Positions 25,589 to 34,300 of a stretch of 46,495 nucleotides of DNA are shown here, piece after piece. Below the pieces are notes generated by a model. It saw nothing but the letters and a program-made list of their open reading frames with translations, was not told the DNA's origin and did not search any database. Origin of the DNA: Candidatus Mediterraneibacter faecavium (GTDB taxonomy: Bacteria > Bacillota > Clostridia > Lachnospirales > Lachnospiraceae); contig DWVY01000022.1 of assembly GCA_019119995.1 (NCBI GenBank), forward strand, positions 1 through 46,495, in the 5' to 3' direction. Both the position numbers and the translations under genes were made by a program. Numbering within the stretch: position 1 is the stretch's first letter; every line of letters begins with the position of its first letter.

Positions 25589-27328
25589 TCATGCCGGCTG
25601 GTCAAAGTCTCCGCTGCCCTCCAGCTGTGAGTTGTAGATATCCTGATAGATCTCATTATCTTTAAGCAGATTCTCGTGCGTATCAAACGCGTCGATCTTA
25701 CCGTCGTCCAGCACCAGGATCCGGTCTGCGGACTCCACGCTGGAGACGCGCTGTGCAATGATGATCTTCGTTGTTCCCGGGATCTTCTTTGCAAATGCGG
25801 CGCGGATGCTTGCGTCTGTCGCCGTATCCACAGCGCTTGTGGAATCATCAAGGATCAGCACTTTCGGCTTCTTAAGCAGGGCGCGGGCGATACACAGACG
25901 CTGTTTCTGACCGCCCGATACATTGGAGCCGCCACGCTCGATCCTCGTCTCGTAGCCGTCCGGCATCCGGTCGATGAATTCATCGGCGCAGGCCGCCTTG
26001 CACGCCTCGATACACTCCTCTTCTGTGGCGTCCGGATTGCCCCAGCGCAGGTTGTCAAGGATCGTGCCGGAGAACAGGGTATTCTTCTGAAGCACGACGG
26101 ATACCTGATTTCTCAGCACTTCCGTATCATATCTGCGGACGTCCACACCGCCTACACAGACGGATCCTTCATCCACATCGTACAGACGGCAGATCAGGTT
26201 GACCAGGCTGCTCTTGCCCGAACCGGTGCCGCCGATCACGCCGATGGTCTCACCGCTCTTGATATGAAGATCGATATCGGAAAGAGAGTTCTTGCCGCTC
26301 CCGTGTTTGTAGGAGAAGTTCACATGATTAAAATCAATACTTCCGTCAGCCACTGCCGTCACCGGATCCTCCGGATCTGTCAGGTCAGCTTTCTCGTTGA
26401 GCACCTCGCTGATACGGCGGATACTTGCCATGGACATACTGATCATAACGACGACCATGGAGAGCATCATCAGGCTCATGAGAAGCGCCATTATGTAACT
26501 GAACAGACTGGTCAGGTCGCCCGTCGTCAGCGAACCGCCGACGATAAACTTTGCGCCGAACCATGAGACAGATATGATGCAGAAGTAAACTGCCACCATC
26601 ATAGCCGGGTTGTTGAACGCCAGTAAGCCCTCTGCCTTAACGGAAAGGTCGTAGAGCATCTTCGACGCTTTGGAGAACTTCACATTCTCGTAATCCTCGC
26701 GTACAAATGCCTTTACCACGCGGATCGCGGTGACGTTTTCCTGCACGCTGGCATTCAGATCGTCGTATCTGCGGAATACCTGGCGGAAGATCTTCAGCGT
26801 CACCACCATGATCGAGCCGATCACGATCACCAGAAATACGACCGCGATCAGGAACATTGCACTTAAGCGCGGGCTGATGATCAGGCACATTGCAAAGCTA
26901 AAGATCAGGTTCAGCGGCGCACGTACTGCCACACGGATGATCATCATGTACGCATTCTGCACGTTTGTGATATCTGTCGTCATACGTGTGACCAGACCGG
27001 GCACGCTGAATTTGTCGATATTGGAAAATGAAAATGTCTGGATATTGGCATAGATCGCCTCACGCAGATTTGCCGAAAGCCCTGACGCGGCGCTCGCGGC
27101 GTTCTTTCCTGCAAGCGCGCCGAACACAAGGCTTAAAAACGCCATAGCCACCATGAGGGCTCCATAGCGGTATACAACCGGAAGGTTGCCCGCTTCAAGT
27201 CCCCGGTCGATAATGATCGCGGTGGCAAAGGGCATCAGTATTTCCATAATTACTTCAAGGGCGGTCAGACCTATGCAGAGAAAGGTGTCCCGCCAGTACT
27301 TTCCCAGTTGTTGTAATACTTTTCTCAC
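25589..27328 (-). CDS. ABC exporter half-transporter (ATP-binding/permease), first
   Basis: This 579-residue half-transporter starts at GTG (27328), overlapping the MarR stop by 4 bases behind AGGAGGTT. The open frame upstream is only read-through. The membrane domain is followed by Walker A GGTGSGKSS, signature VSGGQKQR, Walker B LILDDSTSAVD and H-loop IAQRVSS. In the Walker B of this subunit Asp replaces the usual catalytic Glu (LDDSTS), a hallmark of the degenerate site in heterodimeric exporters. The partner above has the intact Glu, so the pair probably has one active ATP site. Confidence 0.9.
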   Translation of the reverse strand: MRKVLQQLGKYWRDTFLCIGLTALEVIMEILMPFATAIIIDRGLEAGNLPVVYRYGALMVAMAFLSLVFGALAGKNAASAASGLSANLREAIYANIQTFSFSNIDKFSVPGLVTRMTTDITNVQNAYMMIIRVAVRAPLNLIFSFAMCLIISPRLSAMFLIAVVFLVIVIGSIMVVTLKIFRQVFRRYDDLNASVQENVTAIRVVKAFVREDYENVKFSKASKMLYDLSVKAEGLLAFNNPAMMVAVYFCIISVSWFGAKFIVGGSLTTGDLTSLFSYIMALLMSLMMLSMVVVMISMSMASIRRISEVLNEKADLTDPEDPVTAVADGSIDFNHVNFSYKHGSGKNSLSDIDLHIKSGETIGVIGGTGSGKSSLVNLICRLYDVDEGSVCVGGVDVRRYDTEVLRNQVSVVLQKNTLFSGTILDNLRWGNPDATEEECIEACKAACADEFIDRMPDGYETRIERGGSNVSGGQKQRLCIARALLKKPKVLILDDSTSAVDTATDASIRAAFAKKIPGTTKIIIAQRVSSVESADRILVLDDGKIDAFDTHENLLKDNEIYQDIYNSQLEGSGDFDQPA

Positions 27329-27804
27329 TGTAGATAAACCTCCTGTCTGCTTTTTTCGTTTCGTTCCATCCTGGCAAACTGGGCCAGAAGTTTCTCTTCC
27401 AGACTTCCAAACCTGCTTTTTTCCTGCTGGTCGAGCACGCTGCAGATCCGTGTTTCCATCTGCTCCGCCTTTCTCACGAATCCCTCTCCTTCGGCCGCCA
27501 GTTTCTCTGTCGGAAGCACTTTCTTCTTCCGGACGTCGTCCGGATCCGCCAGAATGTAAAGATAATCTTTCTCTCTCAGTTTCTTGATCAGCGCGGACAG
27601 TGTCGGCTTCGACATCCCTGTCTCCCGGCACAATTCCGTAAGATAAGTCCCTTTCGGATGATGTCTCAGTATGTAGACCATAAAGTAAACCTGGACTCCG
27701 GTCATCCCTTTGCCGCTCAGGTTCAGCTCCAGCTGCGCCGTCATCTGCTGACCAAGTTTCTTCATCTTAAAGATCAGCTCTTCCGTGCTGAAACTCTCTT
27801 CCAT
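27325..27804 (-). CDS. MarR-family transcriptional regulator
   Basis: This 159-residue winged-helix repressor has its recognition region at TYLTELCRETGMSKPTLSALIKKLREKDYL (about residues 53-82), followed by a wing with DPDDVRKKKV. ATG at 27804 is preferred, with AGGAGG upstream; an in-frame GTG at 27816 overlaps that site. It is the first gene of the MarR-ABC-ABC operon and likely autoregulates it. Imperfect inverted half-sites (ATTGTTTCAG and CGAACAGTT) lie at about 27843-27863 in its leader. Confidence 0.88.
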   Translation of the reverse strand: MEESFSTEELIFKMKKLGQQMTAQLELNLSGKGMTGVQVYFMVYILRHHPKGTYLTELCRETGMSKPTLSALIKKLREKDYLYILADPDDVRKKKVLPTEKLAAEGEGFVRKAEQMETRICSVLDQQEKSRFGSLEEKLLAQFARMERNEKSRQEVYLQ

Positions 27805-27890
27805 CTCTGTAAGCACCTCCTGTATTTCATTGATTGTGTGGAATTGTTTCAGACCGAACAGTTCGTCTCCTTATCATCTGTCCATTAGAG

Positions 27891-27937
27891 ATTTTAGCTC
27901 AGAATCCATTGAATGTGAAATTCAAAAGTGCTATAAT
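27891..27937. promoter_or_regulatory. Divergent promoters of marR and lysR
   Basis: Leftward: TTCACA (27919-27914), 17 bp, TAAAAT (27896-27891). Rightward: TTGAAT (27909-27914), 17 bp, TATAAT (27932-27937). The two overlap back-to-back. An AT-rich imperfect inverted repeat (ATCAATAA / TTATTAAT) at about 27936-27964 precedes lysR. Confidence 0.6.
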
Positions 27938-27993
27938 CAATAAACATTTTTTATAGTTATTAATCATCAGATTGTATTACAGGAGGTTCTTAT

Positions 27994-28890
27994 ATGAATA
28001 CCGTACAGCTGGAATGTTTCTTAACTGTGGCAGAATACCTGAATTTTTCAAAAGCATCCCGGGCGCTGAAAATTTCTCAGCCGGCGGTCAGCCATCAGAT
28101 CCAGACACTGGAAGAAGAGCTGGGCGTAAAGCTGTTTAACCGTACCAGCAAGAGTGTCAGCCTTACGCACGAGGGGAATCTGTTCCTGCCGGATGCGCAG
28201 CTGATCTTAAAGACAGCCGTAGCCGCAAAGGACCGGCTGGGCAGTCATGACCATTTCATCTTTCTCGAACTGGGATGCCATAACTACATGGAAATGAACC
28301 TCCTGCCTCCCGTACTTCAGAAACTCTCCGGCGAATTTCCCCTGCTGCGTCCCAATATCCATCTTGTACCTTTCCCGTCGCTTTTAAGCCTGATCGAAAA
28401 CAGCCAGATCCATGCGGCGCTCGGCATCAAAGACGAACAGAGGATGTCCCCCCTGTCCTTTAAGAAGCTGTGCAGCGCCCCCATTGCCTGTGTCTGCTCG
28501 CCAGAGCATCCGCTGGCAAAGTACAGATCGCTGACTTGCGGGCAGTTATCCGGAAATTTTATCGCGAGCTCCCCGCGCCAGATCCCGGATGCCGTCTTCT
28601 CCATCCAGAACAGCATCCTCGGAAGACTCCTGCCCGAGCAGCGGCTTTTTTCCCAGAATACAGAAAGCGCCTTTGCTCTTGCAAAGGCGCAGATGGGGTA
28701 TACTCTGTTTCCGGATATTGTCCCCGCCAGAGATCCGGATCTGTGCTACATCCCGGTCACGGATCTTCCGCACGTCCCGTTCGGGGTATATTGCCAGCAT
28801 AAACACGATCAGCCCGTATTAAACCGGTTTGTTGCCCTGATCTCGCAGTATATGAAAGACGGATATCCAGATACTTCGGCTATTATTTAG
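27994..28890 (+). CDS. LysR-family transcriptional regulator
   Basis: This 298-residue regulator has an N-terminal helix-turn-helix (VQLECFLTVAEYLNFSKASRALKISQPAVSHQIQTLEEELG) and a C-terminal effector-binding domain. ATG follows CAGGAGG. It stands alone and converges with aroD, so its target cannot be read from context. Autoregulation from the AT-rich inverted repeat in its leader is plausible. The hairpin after it (TTCGGCTA 28875-28882 with TAGCCGAA 28904-28911) may terminate transcription. Confidence 0.88.
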   Translation: MNTVQLECFLTVAEYLNFSKASRALKISQPAVSHQIQTLEEELGVKLFNRTSKSVSLTHEGNLFLPDAQLILKTAVAAKDRLGSHDHFIFLELGCHNYMEMNLLPPVLQKLSGEFPLLRPNIHLVPFPSLLSLIENSQIHAALGIKDEQRMSPLSFKKLCSAPIACVCSPEHPLAKYRSLTCGQLSGNFIASSPRQIPDAVFSIQNSILGRLLPEQRLFSQNTESAFALAKAQMGYTLFPDIVPARDPDLCYIPVTDLPHVPFGVYCQHKHDQPVLNRFVALISQYMKDGYPDTSAII

Positions 28891-28935
28891 TTGTGTTATA
28901 TTTTAGCCGAAATATATCTCTTCTATGAAACGTCC

Positions 28936-29706
28936 TTAGTCATTATCCGTATTGTGCAGGACTTTCAGAATATAGTTCACATCATTTACCGAGAGCTGCC
29001 CCGGAGCGGACACATGCTTCGCCGCCCCGAATGTGAGCGCCGATCCGAAGAATTCACCTGAGATCCTGCTGATGCTCCCGAGCCATCCCATAGACATGGA
29101 TACGACCGGCCTGTCCGCATAGTTCTCTGTAAATTCACTGGTAGCTGCAAGCAGTGTGAGCACATCCCCCGCGCTGTGGGGCATGACCGCGATCTTCGGC
29201 ACATCCGCGCCCTGATCCTGCATGGACTTAAAGCGCGCTACCAGGGTCTCCTTATCCGGTGTCTTCTCGAAATCGTGGCTTGACATGACTACGTATACGT
29301 TATTACGGTGCGCACATTCAAGCAGCGTGCTGCACACTTCCCTGCCCAGCATCATCTCCACGTCGACAAGATCGGCGTTCCCGGTGCCAATCACTTCCCG
29401 GTACAGCTTCATATAATCTTCTGCGGATATTTCTTTTTCTCCGCCTTCCTGCTTTGTACGGCAGGTAAAGAGGATCGGGATCCTGCCTAGAAGGATCTTT
29501 AATTCTCCGAGCATCTCCTTTACTTTCTCCGTATCGTCTATCTCTTCAAAATGATCCACTCTCCACTCTACGATATCACAGCACACCGTCTTTACGACCG
29601 ATACTTCTTCTCTTAGCTCTGTCTCATTTTTCCCTGTAATCGGGATGCAAATCTTCGGCTTTCCCGCTCCGAGCGTCATCTCCCTGATCGTTAATACCTT
29701 TGACAT
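28936..29706 (-). CDS. aroD: Type I 3-dehydroquinate dehydratase
   Basis: This 256-residue enzyme converts 3-dehydroquinate to 3-dehydroshikimate in aromatic amino-acid synthesis through a Schiff-base lysine. Family landmarks are CDIVEWRVDHFE (substrate-binding Glu/Arg), MSSHDFEKTP (catalytic His), PKIAVMPHSAGDVL (catalytic Lys) and the C-terminal PGQLSVNDV. ATG at 29706 follows GGGAGGATAAT; the longer open frame upstream has no ribosome site. No other shikimate gene is adjacent, so it may function as a catabolic or stand-alone copy. Confidence 0.93.
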   Translation of the reverse strand: MSKVLTIREMTLGAGKPKICIPITGKNETELREEVSVVKTVCCDIVEWRVDHFEEIDDTEKVKEMLGELKILLGRIPILFTCRTKQEGGEKEISAEDYMKLYREVIGTGNADLVDVEMMLGREVCSTLLECAHRNNVYVVMSSHDFEKTPDKETLVARFKSMQDQGADVPKIAVMPHSAGDVLTLLAATSEFTENYADRPVVSMSMGWLGSISRISGEFFGSALTFGAAKHVSAPGQLSVNDVNYILKVLHNTDND

Positions 29707-29750
29707 ATTATCCTCCCGCTTATTTTTCTTAGCCGCGGCATGACATAGCG

Positions 29751-29780
29751 GCAGGCGCCGCCTGTATCTGCGGCGCCTGT
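29751..29780. terminator. GC-rich hairpin between nrdJ and aroD
   Basis: GCAGGCGCCGC (29751-29761) pairs with GCGGCGCCTGT (29770-29780, one G-T pair) around an 8-nt loop. It lies 25 bases beyond the nrdJ stop. It has no T tract on either strand, so termination is likely but not certain. Confidence 0.55.
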
Positions 29781-29804
29781 CGTCTGACACTAATGGCTCT
29801 TACT

Positions 29805-32096
29805 CTAATGGCACTTGCTCCATCCGCAGCACTTGCAGATATTGCATCCCTCTTCAAACACAAGCGGCTCGCCGCACTCCGGGCAGTACATCTTGTCTGT
29901 CTCCGCCTCTGTGCTCACGGCTTTCGGCTTCGGCGCCTTCTCCGTCTTGCGGGTGGCTTTTACATTCGTCTCGCCGCGCCGCTCTGCAAGCTCCGCCTGC
30001 ATCTCATTGTACATATCCAGGAGTGCATTGCCCACAGCCATCGGACAGCAGGCTCCCTTGCTCGTATCTTTTCTCGAGACACGTCTCGCCGTATAGGACG
30101 GACACGAACCGCTGGAATTGAGCTGATCCACGATCGTCTCGATATCGATGCCGCCTCTGGCGCTGATAGAGATCATACGGGACAGGCCGACCATGAAGTT
30201 GTTGCATCCGCCTGTAGATCCTTTGCTCAGATATGTCTCCAGAAGAGCTCCTGTGTGCGGATCGAACAGTGCGATACAGTGGAGGCTTCCGCATCCTGTG
30301 GTCAGTTTTCTCTTCTTTCCGACTACATCGTCTGTGACGAGCAGAATCTCGCCTCTCTTAAGTCCTTCTCCGGCGGATACTTTCTTAGACTCTTTCTTCT
30401 CGCTGGTGTTGAGGATACCGATCCTCTTGCAGCCGTCGCGGAAGATCGTGATCCCTTTCAGACCTTTTTCATAAGCATACAGATAAAGTCCTTCTGTTTC
30501 CTCTACCGTAAAGCGGTTCGGCACATTTACGGTGGAGCTGATGGAAGCGTCGATATGTGTCTGCCATATGGACTGCATATCGATCCTCTGACGGTAATCC
30601 AGCGTCATAGCTGTCACGAAGTAATCCGGCAGTTCCGAATCGCTCTTCAGCCCGTGCTGTTTCATATAGCTCTCAACGATCTTCGTATAGACTTTATAGT
30701 ATACGTCCGTGCCGTGCAGGGATTCTGTCTTGCGCTCATAGTAATTGGCGTAGACCGGCTCGATGCCTCCCGAGATCCCAAGCATGGTAGAGAGGGTCCC
30801 TGTCGGAGCGATCGTGAGAAGCTGGGAATTGCGCAAACCGTATTTGCGTACCAGTTCTCTTGTCTTCTCCGATGTATTCGCTTCAAAGAACGGCGTAGAC
30901 ATGATCTCTTCTATATTACATTTTGTAAACGGGCCTTTCTCCTTTGCCAGGAGCGCTGACGCCGCGATCGCGGAATCCGCCATCGCAAATCCGATATTGT
31001 CGCACATATTGACTGCATCTTCTTCTCCGTAGGTAAGCCCCAGCTTGATCAGGCAGTCTGCCAGTCCCATGATGCCAAGACCGATCTGACGCCACTCTCC
31101 CACACTGTCCTGCTGCTCTTTGAGCGGATGCAGCGGAAGACCTTCCTCCAGTACTTCATTGAGGGCGCCGACAGACACCGCGACACAGTGTTTCAGTCCT
31201 TCAAAGTCAAACTGTGCATGGTCTGTAAACGGATCCTGGACAAATTCGGAAAGATTGATGCTTCCGAGCAGACAGCTGCCGCCCGCGGGAAGAGGCTCCT
31301 CTGCGCAGGGATTGACTCCTGCATAGGAGAATTCCTCTGTATTGCTCAGCAGGTTCCAATCCTCGATCCGGTCCCAGAACAGAGCGCCCGGTTCTGCATA
31401 GTCCCAGTTCGTCTCAGCGATCCGGCGGAAAAGTTCCCTTGCATTCACTTTCTTTTCAATGACTTCCCCTGTGGCCTCTCTTGTATAGTGGAGCAGATAA
31501 TCTTCATTCTTCTTCACTGCCTCCATGAAGTCTTCATGAATGCGGACAGAAATGTTTGCTTTCGTCACTTTCTCCAGATCTGTCTTCAGGTCGATAAACT
31601 CTTCCACATCCGGATGGGAACAGTCGATAGAGATCATAAGCGCTCCTCTCCTGCCGTTCTGCCCGATCAGCGCAGTCACAAGAGAATAAAGTTCCATAAA
31701 GGACACAGAACCGCTCGTCTCCTTTGCCGCATTATTGATCTTCGCGCCGCGGGGGCTTAACCTGGAGATATCTACTCCGCAGCCGCCCCCGTAACTGTAG
31801 GTGCGGGCAAGTTTTTTCGCGCAGTCAAAGATGCTCTCGATATTATCCTCCGGCGGATCGATCACATAGCAGTTGGAATAGGTCACTTTCCTGCCCTCCT
31901 GATCCAGTCCTCTGTTGGACAGGATACGTCCGCCGAACAGGAACTTCTTCTGCCGGATATATTCCGCGATATCTTCATTGCCTCCGCTGATCCGATGGAG
32001 CCAGTGGTCAAAGCTCTCTCCCTCATTGCAATACTTTTTGGTCCAGATGTCTGTCCCGAGCTGATTGTCTTCGCCCAGCCATTCTTCTACTGTCAT
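29805..32096 (-). CDS. nrdJ: Adenosylcobalamin-dependent (class II) ribonucleotide reductase
   Basis: This 763-residue enzyme reduces ribonucleotides to deoxyribonucleotides using a B12-derived thiyl radical. The active-site segment NPCAEEPLPAGGSCLLGSINLS carries the radical Cys with its Asn and Glu partners and one redox Cys; the second redox Cys is in YSNCYVIDPP. The C-terminus ends with a CPECG...CKCCGWSKC zinc/thiol motif used for re-reduction. Starts at 32129 and 32096 both have weak ribosome sites; 32096 gives the usual MTVEEWLG start. Tandem NrdR-like boxes precede it. No class I or III enzyme is in the window. Confidence 0.93.
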   Translation of the reverse strand: MTVEEWLGEDNQLGTDIWTKKYCNEGESFDHWLHRISGGNEDIAEYIRQKKFLFGGRILSNRGLDQEGRKVTYSNCYVIDPPEDNIESIFDCAKKLARTYSYGGGCGVDISRLSPRGAKINNAAKETSGSVSFMELYSLVTALIGQNGRRGALMISIDCSHPDVEEFIDLKTDLEKVTKANISVRIHEDFMEAVKKNEDYLLHYTREATGEVIEKKVNARELFRRIAETNWDYAEPGALFWDRIEDWNLLSNTEEFSYAGVNPCAEEPLPAGGSCLLGSINLSEFVQDPFTDHAQFDFEGLKHCVAVSVGALNEVLEEGLPLHPLKEQQDSVGEWRQIGLGIMGLADCLIKLGLTYGEEDAVNMCDNIGFAMADSAIAASALLAKEKGPFTKCNIEEIMSTPFFEANTSEKTRELVRKYGLRNSQLLTIAPTGTLSTMLGISGGIEPVYANYYERKTESLHGTDVYYKVYTKIVESYMKQHGLKSDSELPDYFVTAMTLDYRQRIDMQSIWQTHIDASISSTVNVPNRFTVEETEGLYLYAYEKGLKGITIFRDGCKRIGILNTSEKKESKKVSAGEGLKRGEILLVTDDVVGKKRKLTTGCGSLHCIALFDPHTGALLETYLSKGSTGGCNNFMVGLSRMISISARGGIDIETIVDQLNSSGSCPSYTARRVSRKDTSKGACCPMAVGNALLDMYNEMQAELAERRGETNVKATRKTEKAPKPKAVSTEAETDKMYCPECGEPLVFEEGCNICKCCGWSKCH

Positions 32097-32212
32097 TCTC
32101 CTATACCTCTTTTCAGATTTTATATACATAAAAATGTACCCTTCTTCACAGGAATACATGCGCCTGTAAAAAAGGGTATCATCTCACAAATAAAATATCA
32201 AGACTTGACAAT

Positions 32213-32246
32213 CAGAAAATTAGTGTTCCCACCACAAAATATAGTG
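32213..32246. promoter_or_regulatory. Tandem NrdR-like boxes before nrdJ
   Basis: CAGAAAATTAGTG (32213-32225) and CACAAAATATAGTG (32233-32246) share the NrdR-box pattern and repeat TAGTGTT exactly 21 bp apart, two helical turns. They lie in the nrdJ promoter region. Confidence 0.5.
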
Positions 32247-32261
32247 TTTTATATAATATTT

Positions 32262-33221
32262 TTACACAACATTTTTGACCGCTCCGTTATCGCACCGGTT
32301 CCCCCACGAATCGATCAGCTGTCCATCCCGGTATACACAGATGATCTCGCAGTGGTTCGCACATTTCCCGCAGGTGATCTCCCGCGTCTTAAACTCCATC
32401 TCCGCCACGTCAAAGGAAAACTCGCTTTCATCCTGCTGCTCTTTCGCCAGCACCGCGATGCCAAACGCTCCCATCAGGTGGCCTTTTTCATCCACAAGGA
32501 CCGGCATCCCCAGCTCTTCCTCAAACATGTGCACTACACCTGCATTCTTGCTCACGCCGCCCTGGAACACGACCGGGGCAGCGATCTTCTTGCCTTTTGC
32601 CACATTATTGAGGTAATTTCCTGCTACTGCCTTGCAGAGGCCGGCGATGATCTCCTCCTTCGGGCATCCCACCTGGAGCTTATGCACCAGATCGGATTCT
32701 GCAAATACCGTACAGCGTGCAGCGATCGGAGCTGCTTTCTTCGCTTTCAATGCGATCTCGCCAAACTCTTCTACCTCCACACCGAGACGGTGCGCCTGGC
32801 TCGAAAGGAACGCTCCGGTGCCCGCCGCGCAGAGCGTATTCATGGCATAATCCACAGCCACTCCGTTCTCCACACAGATGATCTTGGAATCCTGTCCTCC
32901 GATCTCAAGGATCGTCCGCACATCCGGATGCAGCGTCGTCGTCCCTACGGCATGGGCGGTGATCTCATTTTTCACCACATGGGCGCCGATCATGCTGCCC
33001 ACCAGTTTTCTCGCGCTTCCCGTCGTTCCCGATGAAACGATCCTGTAAGAATCCCCGTCAAACTGTTGCTCTAATGAGTGCAGCACTTTCTTTGTCGCTT
33101 CGGTCGGATTCCCTTCTGTCCACAGATAGCACTCTGCAAGGAACTGGTTATCTTCATCTATAATTACGCCTTTTGTCGAAATGGAACCGATATCGATCCC
33201 CAGATAAGCCTTTTTCTTCAT
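32262..33221 (-). CDS. 2-hydroxyacyl-CoA dehydratase activase (HgdC-like ATPase)
   Basis: This 319-residue ASKHA-fold ATPase drives electrons into dehydratase-type iron-sulfur partners. It has the phosphate loop GIDIGSISTKGV and the two 4Fe-4S-bridging Cys residues in TLCAAGTGAF and AARCTVFAESD, which link the homodimer. The C-terminal extension adds Cys residues (CGKCANHC and DNRCDN-like ending), uncommon in plain HgdC. The start overlaps the HgdB-like stop (ATGA, 33218-33221). It is the last gene of a three-gene operon lacking CoA transferase or acyl-CoA genes. Confidence 0.88.
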   Translation of the reverse strand: MKKKAYLGIDIGSISTKGVIIDEDNQFLAECYLWTEGNPTEATKKVLHSLEQQFDGDSYRIVSSGTTGSARKLVGSMIGAHVVKNEITAHAVGTTTLHPDVRTILEIGGQDSKIICVENGVAVDYAMNTLCAAGTGAFLSSQAHRLGVEVEEFGEIALKAKKAAPIAARCTVFAESDLVHKLQVGCPKEEIIAGLCKAVAGNYLNNVAKGKKIAAPVVFQGGVSKNAGVVHMFEEELGMPVLVDEKGHLMGAFGIAVLAKEQQDESEFSFDVAEMEFKTREITCGKCANHCEIICVYRDGQLIDSWGNRCDNGAVKNVV

Positions 33222-34300
33222 CGTAATACCTTCTTCTTTCTCTCCAGCATGTCATAAAATGCTTCCAGTCTCGTATCCAGCCCCGTGTCGCTCTCCTGAG
33301 TATCATAGCTCAGATACAGGACCGGGATATGATGGTCTTTGCTTATGTTCTGAAGCACCGGGATCGCGTCCATCTCCGGTGTGCATCCGAAAGATTTCAC
33401 ATGAACGATCCCGTCAAAGCCCTGTTTCGCATAGTCAAGCGCCGCATTCACCGTCCATGTGGTCGTCGGCCCCATACTATAGTCCGCATATTCCCGGATC
33501 CTCGGGCGGAGCGCCGGCTCTTTCGCCCGGAAATGGCAGTTCGTCACATTCAGGAACCGATAGACGGAAGCCCCCAGATTTACAAGCTTTTCCTGTAAAA
33601 ACTGATTCGAGTGCCCGTCCATGATCGTGAAATACTCTCCCACAATGCCGATCCGCACCGGATGTTCCGGGATCCTGGTCTCGATCTCATCAAACGCCTG
33701 TTTCACTTCCTGGTAGCCGTCTCTGATCTCCTGCCGGTTCTCGGCGGTCTGCATCTTTAACAGAAACTGACGGTATGCCTTTTTATAGCTTCCTTTCTCT
33801 GTCTCAAACGCAGCATTCTGATAGTAGGCCGCCTCGATCTCATCCAGATGTTCCGCCATCTTTATGCCTTCATAAGCCCCTGTCGTAAATTTCGCGGGCT
33901 TGAGCTTCGGGCTGAGTTTCTTTGCAAGCTTCAGCCACTCACTCTTCTTCCCGCCCATGTACTCCGCAAGATTGATAAACTCGCATTGATAGCCCAGCTC
34001 CCGGATGATCTCTTTCTGCAGGGCTCCATAATAATCCAGTCTGCACAGTCCTCCGGTCTCCACCAGCACATCAGCTCCGGCTTCCAGCGCTTCGATCAGA
34101 CTACCCAGCGAGTGCTTGAAAGGAGCACATGCATAGTCCGGGCTGTATCTGCTGCCCAGTTCCGTCGTCCGTTTCGTTGCAGGCGGGAGCAGGACATACT
34201 CCGCCCCGAGCGCCTGTTCTACTATGTATCTGATCGCATATCCATAGTGATTGATCCTGGGAAATGCGATCTTCTTCCTGTCGTCGATCTTAATTTCCAT
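33218..34300 (-). CDS. 2-hydroxyacyl-CoA dehydratase-like (HgdB family) iron-sulfur protein
   Basis: This 360-residue member of the HgdB/FldBC superfamily has likely cluster ligands in YACAPFKHS, TGGLCRLDYYG and KSFGCTPEMDA. Start 34300 overlaps the preceding stop by 11 bases; the longer open frame has no ribosome site. With the HgdC-like ATPase beside it, low-potential reduction is expected. No substrate enzyme sits nearby, so a double-cubane-type reductase acting on an unknown small molecule is an alternative to a true dehydratase. Confidence 0.82.
   Translation of the reverse strand: MEIKIDDRKKIAFPRINHYGYAIRYIVEQALGAEYVLLPPATKRTTELGSRYSPDYACAPFKHSLGSLIEALEAGADVLVETGGLCRLDYYGALQKEIIRELGYQCEFINLAEYMGGKKSEWLKLAKKLSPKLKPAKFTTGAYEGIKMAEHLDEIEAAYYQNAAFETEKGSYKKAYRQFLLKMQTAENRQEIRDGYQEVKQAFDEIETRIPEHPVRIGIVGEYFTIMDGHSNQFLQEKLVNLGASVYRFLNVTNCHFRAKEPALRPRIREYADYSMGPTTTWTVNAALDYAKQGFDGIVHVKSFGCTPEMDAIPVLQNISKDHHIPVLYLSYDTQESDTGLDTRLEAFYDMLERKKKVLR

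Noticed and set aside
32097..32261. Cobalamin riboswitch before the B12-dependent nrdJ
   Set aside because: Only about 165 bases, no B12-box-like sequence; NrdR-like boxes explain the region better.
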